This document shows, in pieces, positions 13,682-23,995 of a stretch of DNA of 64,000 bases (positions are counted from its first letter, which is position 1; each line of letters begins with the position of its first letter). Where the stretch lies: assembly GCA_027422505.1 (NCBI GenBank), contig JAPQWV010001348.1, forward strand, positions 30,487-94,486. The letters are read 5' to 3'. The translations under genes were made by a program, and so were the position numbers. This stretch comes from Craterostigma plantagineum (taxonomy: Eukaryota > Streptophyta > Magnoliopsida > Lamiales > Linderniaceae). The notes under the pieces were generated by a model. It saw nothing but the letters and a program-made list of their open reading frames with translations. It made no database searches and was not told where the DNA came from.

Positions 13682-13890
13682 ATGGCCGACGACTCGACCA
13701 CCCTCATCAAGATGGGGCCCATCGGAAGCCGAAGCGGCAACGCGTGGGACCAAAAGGGATGCAATAAAATCATTCGAATATTCGTTTCGCACGACGATGA
13801 AATCAACTCGGTCCAATTCCAATACGTCGAGAACGGAGCGGTGGTGCTCTCCGAAGGCAGGGCTCCAACATCGGATACAACTTCAGCGTC
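13682..13890 (+). pseudogene. Truncated jacalin-related lectin exon
   Basis: The frame starts MADDSTTLIKMGPIGSRSG and carries jacalin-lectin hallmarks: the GNAWD segment, INSVQFQYVENG and VVLSE. After VLSEGR the frame breaks at 13860-13862; one frame over it resumes with GYNFSVV, the expected jacalin continuation, and then meets a good donor (GTAAGT at 13891). No second exon with the remaining beta-strands occurs before the MITE at 14080 or before PHYB. Jacalin domains are cytosolic or vacuolar mannose/galactose-binding folds, often duplicated in defence gene families. This copy covers only about the first half of a domain and is most likely a non-functional fragment, or an exon 1 separated from the rest. 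Confidence 0.7.
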
Positions 13891-14079
13891 GTAAGTGTAC
13901 TGACCCGTCAAAATGAAGGTGCTGAATGAACAAAATATTTAGTTCGAAAAAGAGTGTATTGTGCTTTAATTATAGACATTTTTTATCGTTAACTATTTTT
14001 TCCGATCCTATATGTCAGTTTAGGGAGTGTCATTGCAAGGATATAGAATCTCGTGGTGACATTATACATACGATAGCTT

Positions 14080-14362
14080 TTAGGGCCTTGTTTGGTTCAT
14101 GGATTTAGCTTTTTTAAATATGCATTTATGACATATTCAAGAATTTGGTTCACGTGTTGTGTTTATATAAACCATGAGCTAATGTAATCCTACTTAAAAT
14201 CGATGCCTACGTACTTAGATAATCACATCTTCCCACATGTGTTTATCTAAACCTACTAACTACACACAAATTTATTTTACACATATTAATTACTTTATGG
14301 ATAAATCTTACTAATTTAAACCCTCCAAATATAAACCGGTAAAAACCGAACAAACACCCTAA
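14080..14362. mobile_element. MITE with TTAGGG...CCCTAA ends
   Basis: The left end TTAGGGCCTTGTTTGGTT mirrors the right end (reverse complement TTAGGGTGTTTGTTCGGTT). It is 283 bp long, AT-rich and non-coding. GGGCCTTGTTTGG-type ends are common in plant Tourist/Harbinger-like MITEs, but I could not settle the target duplication, so the superfamily stays open. Confidence 0.65.
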
Positions 14363-14634
14363 GTTAAAAACATTTAGTAACATGTTTTTCCATGGCATAT
14401 TCTACTACGCAATTTGGTCCTATTTTTCGCTTGCCCTCTCAATCACAAGAAGTAACACATACGAAGAAGAACAATTCTTGGGTCGAGACATTTCTAACTG
14501 GAAATCGAACTCAAATTGAATCTTCGATTATATCCTTGGAAGGGTGTAATTGAAGAAGCCCATAATTGATTGGATTGAAGAGAGAAAAAGAAAAGAAAGA
14601 ATGAGAAAAGAACAAAAGGGGAACATGCCATGTT

Positions 14635-14640
14635 CACGTG
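14635..14640. promoter_or_regulatory. G-box in the PHYB upstream region
   Basis: A perfect CACGTG palindrome about 380 bases upstream of the PHYB start codon. G-boxes bind bZIP (HY5) and bHLH (PIF) factors of light signalling. Function here is inference. Confidence 0.45.
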
Positions 14641-14905
14641 GTTTGTGGCGACTCGACCAATCAAAATAGGGCTTCTTACACTCGCACAAGTCAATTCTGT
14701 GGCTAATAAAGACATGACGAATAAAGAAAGATATAAAAACATCGTGTCCTTTTTTTTTCTCTTTCTTTTAAAAATCACTGATCTTTTGCGTTGTGTGTCT
14801 TCGTATCTATCCATTCCTTCAGTAGCCAAAGAACTATCAAGTATTGCTCTAATCCTAATAGGAAAAAAAAAAAAGATCTCAGACCTCAACACACATACCT
14901 CTCTC

Positions 14906-14906
<1 letters not shown>

Positions 14907-14936
<30 letters not shown>

Positions 14937-14938
14937 AA
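14907..14938 (+). repeat. (GAAA)n microsatellite in the PHYB 5' leader
   Basis: Eight GAAA units lie about 85-115 bases before the PHYB ATG, probably in the 5' UTR. Length changes here could alter the leader. Confidence 0.9.
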
Positions 14939-15021
14939 TAAACTTGTAAATCCTTAAAGAACGATCAGTCGACTAAAGTGAAATAACAGCAATCAAGAGA
15001 AAAAAGCGATCTTTTGCCAAG

Positions 15022-18000
15022 ATGAGCGGCTCGGCAAGAAGAACAGCAGCCACGACGAGCTCGCGCCAAAATTCCCAAGCTTCAAGCCAAGCTCAGTCCT
15101 CTCCGGCCGACGCGGCAGCTCGCAGTCGCCGCACCAGCGCCGTGAACGACGGCGGCAGCAACACCAACAACAACAACAACGGAAGCTTAAGCGCCAAGAG
15201 GGGCAGAGATTCCATGAGCAAGGCGGCGGCGCAGTTCACGGTGGACGCAAGGCTACACGCCGTCTACGAGCAGTCGAGCACCTCTGGGCGGTCGTTCAAC
15301 TACTCCCAAAGCGTTCGCAGCACCCACGAATCCGTCCCCGAGCAGCAGATCACCGCCTACCTCTCCAAGATGCAGCGCGGCGGCCTGATTCAGCCCTTCG
15401 GCTGCACCGTCGCCGTCGACGAAACCAACTACTGCGTGATCGCCTACTCAGAGAATGCCTGCGACATGCTCGGCATAACACCCCAGTCAGTCCCCAGCTT
15501 AGAAAAAATCGAATCTTTGGCAATTGGGACTGATGTAAGAACCCTCTTCACCCCTTCAAGCTCTGTCTTGCTCGATAGGGCTTTCGGGGCTAGAGAAATC
15601 ACTCTGCTCAACCCAGTTTGGATCCATTCAAAGTATTCGGGCAGGCCCTTCTACGCAATCTTGCACAGAATCGACGTAGGCATAGTGATCGACTTAGAGC
15701 CAGCAAGGACAGAGGACCCCGCCTTGTCTATCGCCGGCGCTGTCCAATCTCAGAAGCTAGCCGTTAGGGCAATCTCCCACTTACAGTCTCTCCCCGGCGG
15801 CGACATTAAGCTCCTCTGTGACACAGTCGTAGAGAGCGTAAGAGAGCTCACTGGTTATGACCGTGTGATGGTTTACAAGTTCCACGAAGATGAGCACGGT
15901 GAAGTCGTGGCTGAGAGCAGAAGGCCCGATTTAGAGCCATACCTCGGCCTTCACTACCCAGCCACCGACATACCTCAAGCCTCGAGGTTCCTATTCAAGC
16001 AAAACAGGGTTCGAATGATCGTCGACTGCCATGCTACTTCAGTTAGGGTCCTCCAAGACGAAGCCTTAATGCAGCCCTTGTGCTTAGTTGGCTCGACTTT
16101 GAGGGCCCCACACGGCTGCCACGCTCAGTACATGGCCAACATGGGCTCCATCGCTTCCCTGACATTAGCAGTCATCATCAATGGAAACGACGAGGACGGT
16201 GGAAAAGGGAGGAATTCGATGAGATTGTGGGGCTTAGTCGTTGGCCACCACACATCTGCTCGGTGCATACCTTTCCCCCTTCGCTACGCCTGCGAATTCT
16301 TGATGCAGGCGTTTGGGCTTCAGCTGAACATGGAGCTTCAGCTAGCTTCGCAATTGGCTGAGAAGCGAGTCTTGAGAACGCAAACTTTACTGTGCGATAT
16401 GCTGCTAAGGGATTCGCCGACTGGGATTATTACGCAGAGCCCGAGCATCATGGACTTGGTGAAGTGCGACGGCGCTGCTCTTTATTACCAGGGGAAGTAC
16501 TACGCCTTAGGCGTAACGCCCAGCGAATCGCAGATCAAAGACATAGTCGAGTGGCTGCTGACTCATCATAGGGACTCGACGGGGCTGAGCACCGATAGCC
16601 TAGGCGACGCTGGCTACCACGGCGCAGCTACGCTCGGCGACGCAGTTTGTGGGATGGCGGTTGCTTACATAACCTCTCGGGATTATTTATTTTGGTTTCG
16701 CTCGCACACTGCTAAGGAGATCAAGTGGGGCGGGGCAAAGCACCACCCCGAGGATAAGGACGACGGGCTGAGGATGAATCCACGGTCGTCGTTCAACGCT
16801 TTTCTTGAGGTGGTTAAGAGCCGAAGCCTTCCCTGGGAGAGCGCTGAGCTGGACGCTATCCACTCGTTGCAGCTGATTTTGAGGGACTCGTTTAGGAACG
16901 CTGAGGCGGGCGGCTCGAAGGCCGTGGTTCAGGCCCAGGCCGAGGAGCTGAACCTTCAAGGGGTCGATGAGCTGAGCTCGGTGGCTCGGGAGATGGTTCG
17001 ATTGATTGAGACGGCGACGGCTCCTATTTTCGCGGTCGACGGCGCCGGGCGCGTGAATGGGTGGAATGAGAAGGTCGCCGAGCTGACTGGGTTGTCCGTC
17101 GAGGAGGCGATGGGGAAGTCTTTAGTTGAAGATATTGTTCATGGAGAGTCGATGGGCATAGCCGAGAAGCTTCTGTTTAATGCTCTAAGAGGTGATGATC
17201 CAGTTTTACTCCTCTTAGTTCTACTTCGAGCACGAGATGTAAGGGTTAATTATTTTTTTCGGTCCTGTGATTTGAGGGAGATGGCATTATAGGGGACAGA
17301 GAATATATGGAAGTAGCATTATACGGACGAGTAACCTTCAAAATTAAGCAGTTTATGGACATTATATGGCAGAATCCTAGATTTTGTCCAAAAACTGCTT
17401 AAATTTGAAAGTTACTTGTCAGTATAATGCCACCCCGCCATTCGACAGAAACCATACGTCGAAACCTTAGAATTTGGGGCAAAATCTAGGATTTTGGCGT
17501 ATAATGCCCCTAATTGCTTAATTTTGGAAGTTGTTATCCGTATAGTGCCACTCCAGTAAATTACAGGATGAAAAGATAATTAACCCGAAAACGTATTATT
17601 ATCCATTCAGACAAATACAGTGCCACTCTACAGTTACCCTTTCTCTCATAGCTACTTTCGCTAGTGCAGGCGAGGAGGACAAGAACGTGGAACTGAAGCT
17701 GAGGACGTTCGCCGAAGGGCAGGACAAGGCAGTGTTCATCATAGTCAACGCCTGCTCTAGCAAGGATATTTCAGACAACATCGTTGGCGTTTGCTTCGTC
17801 GGTCAGGACATCACGGGCCAGAAGCTGGTAATGGACAAGTTCGTCAACATTCAGGGCGATTACAGAGCCATCGTTCACAGCCCAAACCCACTAATCCCGC
17901 CCATATTCGCCTCTGACGACAACACTTGCTGCTCGGAGTGGAACACCGCCATGGAGAAGCTCACGGGCTGGAGCAGGGCGGAGGTCGTCGGGAAAATGCT

Positions 18001-19176
18001 CGTGGGGGAAATTTTCGGAAGCTTCATTCGCCTCAAAGGCGCCGACGCCCTGACGAAATTCATGATCGTACTGCACAACGCAATCAGTGGGACCGACACG
18101 GATAAGTTCCCCTTCTCGTTTCACGACAAGAACGGCAAGTACGTTCAGGCGCTGCTTACGGCGAATAAGAGGACGAATATGAACGGCGAGGTTATTGGGG
18201 CGTTCTGCTTTTTGCAGACTGCTAGCCCCGAACTTCAGCAGGCGCTCAGCATCCATAGGCAAGAGGAAGCTCAGTGCCTGTTGAAGATGAAGGAGCTCGC
18301 CTATGTTTGCGATCAGATAAAGAATCCTTTGAGGGGCATAAGCTTCGCGAATTCGCTCTTGGGAGCGTCGAACCTGAGCGAGGATCAGAAGCAGTTGTTG
18401 GAGACGACGGCTGCTTGTGGGAAGCAGATTTCGAAGATTATAAGGGACGTCGATATGGATAACGTCGAGGATGGGTATGCGTTTCTTTAGCTTCTATTCT
18501 TGGTTGTTGTTTGGAACTCTTGAAACGTTGAGTATTGAGATGCTTCTTTTACTACACCCTTTTTCCTGGTAGTTCGATGGAGATGGAGAGGGCTGAGTTC
18601 GTACTTGAGAGTGTGATCGACGCTGTAGTTAGCCAAGTGATGCTTTTGGTGAGGGAAAGAGGGCTGCAGCTAATAAGGGATATCCCCGAGGCCATCAAAA
18701 CGCTGCTAGTTTACGGCGATCAAATAAGAATCCAACAAGTCTTTGCCGACTTTTTGCTGAACATGGTGAGGCACGCCCCGCCCTCGCCCGAGGGGTACGT
18801 TGAGATTCAGCTAGGGCTGAGTTTCAAGCAGGCTTCTGAAGGAAGCACGATGGCCCACATTGAGTTCAGGTATGTATGTAAGTAATAACACAAGACTAAG
18901 ATTATATGCCCAATGCAAAAATGATGATCATATTTGACGACATTGTCTGAAATTTCCCTGGCAAAATATGAAAGGATCGTTTGCCCGGGCGAAGGCATAC
19001 GACCCGACTTGGTTCAAGACATGTTTCGTAGCAGTAGGTGGGAGACTCAAGAAGGGCTTGGGCTGGGCATGTGTAGGAAGATCTTGAAGCTAATGAGTGG
19101 AGAAGTTCAGTACATTAGAGAATCAGAAAGGTGTTACTTCCTCATAGTTCTTGAACTGCCTATGCCCCAAGGATGA
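15022..19176 (+). CDS. PHYB: Phytochrome B
   Basis: Four exons, 15022-17191, 17670-18474, 18573-18869 and 18975-19176, join in frame to 1157 residues with the standard three-intron PHY structure. Domains in order: Ser/Ala/Asn-rich N-terminal extension (about 1-100); PAS; GAF with the chromophore cysteine, residue 366, in [14 protein letters not shown] with the tongue motif PRSSFNAF; two PAS repeats ([10 protein letters not shown] in the second); and the histidine-kinase-related domain ending [14 protein letters not shown]. It is the red/far-red receptor acting in cytosol and nucleus through PIFs. The long N-terminal extension and [17 protein letters not shown] favour PHYB over PHYA, C or E. 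The C-terminus stops at LELPMPQG, lacking the short variable tail seen in many PHYBs. A MITE occupies most of intron 1. The sequence is uninterrupted; I see no frameshift. Confidence 0.97.
17243..17586. mobile_element. MITE inside PHYB intron 1
   Basis: Starts GGGTTAATTATTTTTTTCGG and ends with the inverted counterpart; its reverse complement starts GGGTTAATTATCTTTTCATC. The similarity runs about 45 bases inward (TCCTGTGATTT / TCCTGTAATTT, GGCATTATA / GGCACTATA). Further internal inverted repeats (GTAACCTTCAAAATTAAGCAG against CTGCTTAAATTTGAAAGTTAC) make nearly the whole 344 bp fold back. No clear target duplication is visible, so the family is unassigned. Confidence 0.8.
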
Positions 19177-19547
19177 AGTAATGACATTTATAATATGATG
19201 AACAATAAATCAAAGATCCTACAAATGTTGTCTAGCATTCTATATATACCATTATAACTGGATTGTTGTATGTTACTGAAGCGATAGTTTAAGCATCAGC
19301 CATCAGCCATCAGTGCACGTTTTAGGGCATGGATGGATGTATTGTGGCATACATACGCATGAATACGATGTTGTTTAGCACAAGATGTGTTAGTCAAACT
19401 GATTATAGTCAAAATGTCATAACATAAGCTTCTCCGAACATAACTAACTAGCATCACCATCTCAAAACTAACGCTCTTTTTCATGCATAATGTGCTTATT
19501 TACCTTCAATTTCAAAAGAAACTTCAAACCTTTCGAGCTGTGCAATT
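19177..19547. other. Convergent intergenic spacer
   Basis: Holds the 3' UTRs of PHYB (+) and of the 38-residue-repeat gene (-). AATAAATC at about 19204 may serve PHYB polyadenylation. Nothing else seen. Confidence 0.5.
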
Positions 19548-21373
19548 TTAGCAATTGTTCCCAAAAAAGCGACGCCTATCTCCATGGTTATCCAATCGGA
19601 AACTTCCACCACGGTTACGTCTCTGACCCCGAGATTTTTCATCCCGACCCCTCCAATTTCTGTCGTTAACATCAGCCCCTCTTTTACTTTCCTGGAAATT
19701 CCGATGATTATTTAACCTTGAATCTTGATCCTGTGCATTAGGATTACAAGAGTTGCTCTCTCTTTGTCTCCACCTTTTCACAGAATTTCCAAACCTCTGA
19801 ATCCCATTAGTCCTTTCATTAAAATCCCACGAGTTGCTACCAGCCTCCCGGGTGATAGCATTGCCTTGACTGCAGTTTCGCCCCCAATTTGTTTGTTTTT
19901 GCAAATCGAACCCCTGATCCCGGGAGTCGTTGCCACTTCCCCAACCGCTGTGGTTCCCATGATTGACGGGTTTATCATAATTTTGCTCCCAAGCATTGCT
20001 GTTATTCGTAATTTGCGAATCAACCCTCCTATCCCAAGAGTTATTACCACTTTCCAAAGCACAGCTGTTCCAAGGATCCACAGGCCGGTCCTGATTTTTC
20101 TCCCAATAACTGCCCTTTCTCACATGTTGCGAATCGACCCTCCGATCCCAAGTGTTCTTACCACTTTCCCAAGCACAGTTGTTCCTATAATCCGCTGGTC
20201 GATCGCAATTTCTCTCCCAAGAACTGCCCTGTTTCATATTCTGCGAATCAACCCTCCAATCCCGAGAATTCTTACCACTTTCCCAAGCACAGTTGTTCAA
20301 AGAATCAACAGGTCGATCCCGGTTTTGTTCCCAGGGACTTCCCTTTTCCCTATCTTCTGAATCGACCCCCCAACCCCATCCATCTACCAAAACACCATCA
20401 CCTACTACTGTGTGATTTCCCTCCCATGGATTATCACTACCCAATCGAGCGCCAATATCTTCTTCTATAGTTGCCAGCTTTCCAACGTTTTGTTGTTCAT
20501 GATTGGGATCATAAAATAGAACATCCAAATCAGCCATTAGCTCGGTATCAACAGGTGTGTCCCAGTCAACCTCATCAATGTACATATTTGGGTCGGGTAA
20601 TGGGACTTTACATTGATGCCCGTTTATCGTGGACCAATATCTTTGCTTCGCATTGTTCAGAGCCTCTTCACCACAAGAGTCGTCCCATTCTCTCACATTC
20701 GGATAACAGTAACAGTACTTTTTTGATGCCACAACTTTACGCCATGGAACTCTTACTGACTTGCAATAATTGATTTCCCATTGTGGTACATTGTGATTGT
20801 GGGTATCTTGCAAAGAAACAAAGGCAGACTTACGGTTTAAGGTACGACCAAATTCCTATTTTTTGTGATAGTACTAGTGCCATTAGTATCACTAAAAATA
20901 TCGTACACAACTCTTGAACTAAAAGTTTCTGTAACTCTAGTTAAGAAATAATTTTGGTAAACAACTTCAACACGGAAATTAAAAGCTTTGTCAATTACGG
21001 CAGGACAACACATTGAAAGAAACAGAACTTTGTAGACTCAAAGAGATAAGCTAAAGAACAATTCCACACAAAAATTCGGTTTCATACCGCATCGAAAGAA
21101 CAGATGACAAAAACTGCAAAAAACAAAAGGGCAAACACGCAAAAGACAACAATTACAATGATATTTTCGATTACTCTGGGGAAATAAATCGCCACATCAC
21201 AAAATCGAAACAAAACGTGAACTAATTAACAGATGAATCGCGCAAATACACCAAGGAGTATATGGATTACCTGAAACATCCGAGCGATCATCGAACGTTG
21301 GAATTGGATCTTCGTAGTCGTAGTGACGATACCTTTTCCTACTTGGGATGTATCTTCTGTTCCATTTCCCCAT
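19548..21373 (-). CDS. Plant protein of unknown function with 38-residue tandem repeats
   Basis: Two exons, 21271-21373 and 19548-20806, give 453 residues starting MGKWNRRYIPSRKRYRHYDY. Residues about 40-120 look conserved: VPQWEINYCKSVRVPWRKV, then WDDSCGEEALNNAKQRYW and PDPNMYIDEVDWD. I recall similar uncharacterised plant proteins with a short W/D/E-rich globular part but know no function. Next come four copies of a 38-residue unit (consensus start GSxWExNxDRPVD, end WDRRVDSQ) at DNA 20342-19887. The tail is basic and Arg/Gly/Asn-rich (RGRDEKSRGQRRNRGG), which suggests RNA binding or disorder. The start is the methionine of MGKWNRRY; an upstream in-frame ATG at 21388 would add five residues. 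It is divergent from the acidic gene at 21626 across a spacer of about 250 bp, which may be a shared promoter. Confidence 0.8.
19887..20342 (-). repeat. 114-bp coding minisatellite, four units
   Basis: Four consecutive 38-codon units within the preceding gene. The words WExNxDRP, NNCAWESGKN and RVDSQ recur at fixed positions; the fourth unit is the most diverged (SNAWEQNYDKPVN). The period of 114 bases keeps frame. Confidence 0.9.
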
Positions 21374-21625
21374 CGCAAAGGCGACCAAGAAAAAGATTTT
21401 TTGACAGAGACTGATAAAATCTGACGAAGGTTGAAGAATCCTCTATTGTTTGTGAATTTTGTTTCTTATAAAGGCAAAAAGAAAGGGAATCTTGTTTCTT
21501 TAGACATTATCTATTTTGCCCTTGCCCTAGAAAAGACCCTATAAAAGTGGAAAATAGCACATCATCCCCAAATATATCTCAGTACTGAAAAAGACCTTCG
21601 CCCTCACTCTCTCACGCACGCATCA

Positions 21626-22210
21626 ATGGGGGACGTGAGGAGCCTCGGCGATGAACCCTCCACCGAAGAAGCATCGGAGAAACGCAAGCTGACCAATGTC
21701 CCCGAACCCGCCGGAGAAGCACTCGACGACGAGAAAGACGGCTCGAATTGCAAAAAACGCATCAAAGTCGACGGCGAAGAAGTCGAGCCCAGCACCGGCG
21801 AGCCCCAGAGAACTGAATCCGGCGGCTCGATTCTGGACGAAGAGGATCCGAAGGACGGGGAAAGCGACGACGAAGACGACGACGAGGATTACGACGAGGA
21901 AGGCCACAACGAGGATTCGGAGACTGTTGCTGATCGAAAGGGGAAGGGCGTCGCCGTGGATTACAAGGGGAAAGGCAAATTGGTTGTGGAATCTGATGAA
22001 GATGAAGAGGGCGATTACGGTGATGATAGCGGTGAGGATGATTTCTCAGATGGGGTTGGTGATGGCGGGGACAGCGATGATTTGGAGGAAGATCCGCTCG
22101 CTGAGGTTGATTTGGACAACATTTTGCCTTCGAGGACTAGACAGGGCGGAGGGCGGTTGAGGGCTGGCGTTCGAATTGCGGGGGACAAAGGCAAGGATAA
22201 CGATGGCTAA
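21626..22210 (+). CDS. Acidic nuclear-type protein, possible CHZ histone-chaperone motif
   Basis: A single exon of 194 residues. The first third is Glu/Lys/Pro-rich with a possible nuclear signal (CKKRIK). The middle is a run of Asp/Glu (DDEDDDEDYDEEG, then ESDEDEEGDYGDDSGEDD). The C-terminal part contains DPLAEVDLDNILPSRTR, which resembles the CHZ motif of H2A.Z-H2B chaperones (acidic stretch, then a short LAEID..NI..RRTR-like segment). That reading is by eye and only moderate; an acidic protein of another kind is possible. The start is the first ATG, and upstream lies a short leader and the bidirectional spacer shared with the 38-residue-repeat gene. Confidence 0.65.
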   Translation: MGDVRSLGDEPSTEEASEKRKLTNVPEPAGEALDDEKDGSNCKKRIKVDGEEVEPSTGEPQRTESGGSILDEEDPKDGESDDEDDDEDYDEEGHNEDSETVADRKGKGVAVDYKGKGKLVVESDEDEEGDYGDDSGEDDFSDGVGDGGDSDDLEEDPLAEVDLDNILPSRTRQGGGRLRAGVRIAGDKGKDNDG

Positions 22211-23995
22211 TTGCTCGGAATTGTTTCTTTTGTAGTGGGGCTACATGCTTATTTAGGTGAATTCTGTGGATGGAATCGTAAATTCGCGTTGCAGTGCAGC
22301 TTTTGATGTGTTAACTTGTGTGTTGTGATTCAAACCTATGCTGCTGACTAGAGGTTAGAGGATTATGTGAGATAATTATATATGTTTTTCATCACCATTC
22401 TGCAAATGATGCATCTTCCTTATCCGTTGCGATAGTTTCTAAATTGAATTTGCTAGTTAGAACCTACTGGTTTGCGCTACAAAGCAACTAAATGGGGGAG
22501 AGAAGAAAGGGTTCGAAAAAGAAAGGTTTCAACTTTATTTGTGATGAGCTATGTGGTTGATGGACTAGTACCATCAACACACATAAGCACTCTGTTAAGG
22601 TGGCTTTGAACTCATGATAGGAGGTTGTTCTCTATACCCTTTGTATAGTAGTAGGTGGTAGATCTTGGTGTTACTTTCTTTGCCAGGAAGGAACTGTACA
22701 TCTGCTTTAGCTAGTTGATTCTCTGTTAAGCTATTCTTGAACACGATCGAGACTTAAGGTTATGCACCTTCAGCATATTTGTGCGTTATTTGGAGATGGT
22801 GTTATTTTCGTTACCATGTGACGATAGATGCGCTATGGTCAAGCTGGATTCATTTTGATGTTATTCTACCTTTGTCGTATGTCCTTTCTTCTACGATATG
22901 TCGCAGATGCAATGATCAAGAATGTCCTACTTGGGCAGAAAAGAGTAATATAACTAAGCCATTCGGCGGATTTGCGCGTGGGACCCACACGCAGTCGTGG
23001 TGTTGTATAGGCGTGATATGTCCCGCGGCCTGCCGAGAGGCTCGATCCAAGCTCCATTGATAGACATACTACGAAACTATCACAGTGAATGATCATAGAT
23101 AGGTCAAGCTAAGATTTACAAAGATGCTAATATGCTTCGCTGGGGTTAGCTTTCGTAGGCGTTTCACCAGACCAGCCTCGCCATTTTTTTGTGGTTTTTT
23201 TTTTTTCCTTTTCCTATTCCGAGGTATTCGATTCCAAGTGAATGAACTTATGGGCTGTTGCCATTATTTGAGAATGGGAGATTTGTATATGAGTTTCAAA
23301 CCGTAAAATACAGTAAAACCTCTATTTCGATAAATTAATAAACCCTCTAAAACAATAAAATCTTCCGGTTCCGACTTGGGCCTTTGTAAAAAATGATTAA
23401 ATTCGATAAGATAATAAGATAATAATTATTCTCAAAATTCTTTGTAAATCTTAGGTCCCATTAAAACTCTAATTAATAATCCATATTATTACAATTATAA
23501 ATATTATGGGCATTTGCTAAAATATGAATCTATTGTCACTTGTTTCTTTCTTAAAACGTAAATCTAAATGAATTTCATCTCGAACTTTTTTAATTGCAGC
23601 CAAGAGTTCCGTGTGTCCAGCAACAAAAAATATATATATAGATAAATTATATTTAATTAGTTACAAAGAATTGGTTGATTCATGAATATAATCAATTAGT
23701 CATATTTTAATACTAAATCATCTGAATTTAAATTTTTTTTCTTTTAATTAATAAGTTATTAATTTATCAATATATTAATATCTCTTTAAACTAATAAAAT
23801 TTAGAGATCCCAAGGATAAATGACATCCGCAACCATTACGTTTTTTTCTAAATACATAAATTTATTATTTTTTTTCTCGATAACTATAAATTAAACATTT
23901 TTAGAGATAACAACAATTATTAATTGGAAAAAAAATCACTTGAATTGAAAGCGCAAGATTGAAGAGCGAGGTGAACGTAGTCTTGGCTACCGGCG
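22211..23995. other. Intergenic, second half AT-rich transposon remnant
   Basis: About 22211-23300 holds the 3' UTR and non-coding sequence with no supported gene. From 23310 (CAGTAAAACCTCTATTTCG, then ATAAATTAATAA and the GACTTGGGCC word) to about 23815 the sequence is very AT-rich and resembles the CAGTAAAACCTCTATAAATTAATA-type repeats frequent in plant genomes. I cannot find a matching right terminus, so it is called a remnant. Confidence 0.45.

Noticed and set aside
14494..14892. 132-codon minus-strand frame upstream of PHYB
   Set aside because: Phe/Ser-rich low-complexity translation of the promoter and GAAA-rich leader.
19725..20360. 211-codon plus-strand frame (Pro/Ile/Ser-rich)
   Set aside because: It is the antisense shadow of the 38-residue repeat exon; the periodicity comes from the minus-strand coding sequence.
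21696..22160. 154-codon plus-strand frame rich in Thr/Arg/Lys
   Set aside because: Out-of-frame shadow of the acidic protein; GAC/GAG codons read as ACG/AGG.
23310..23990. Complete MITE in the AT-rich spacer
   Set aside because: The left end looks like a known repeat start, but no matching inverted right end or target duplication was found.
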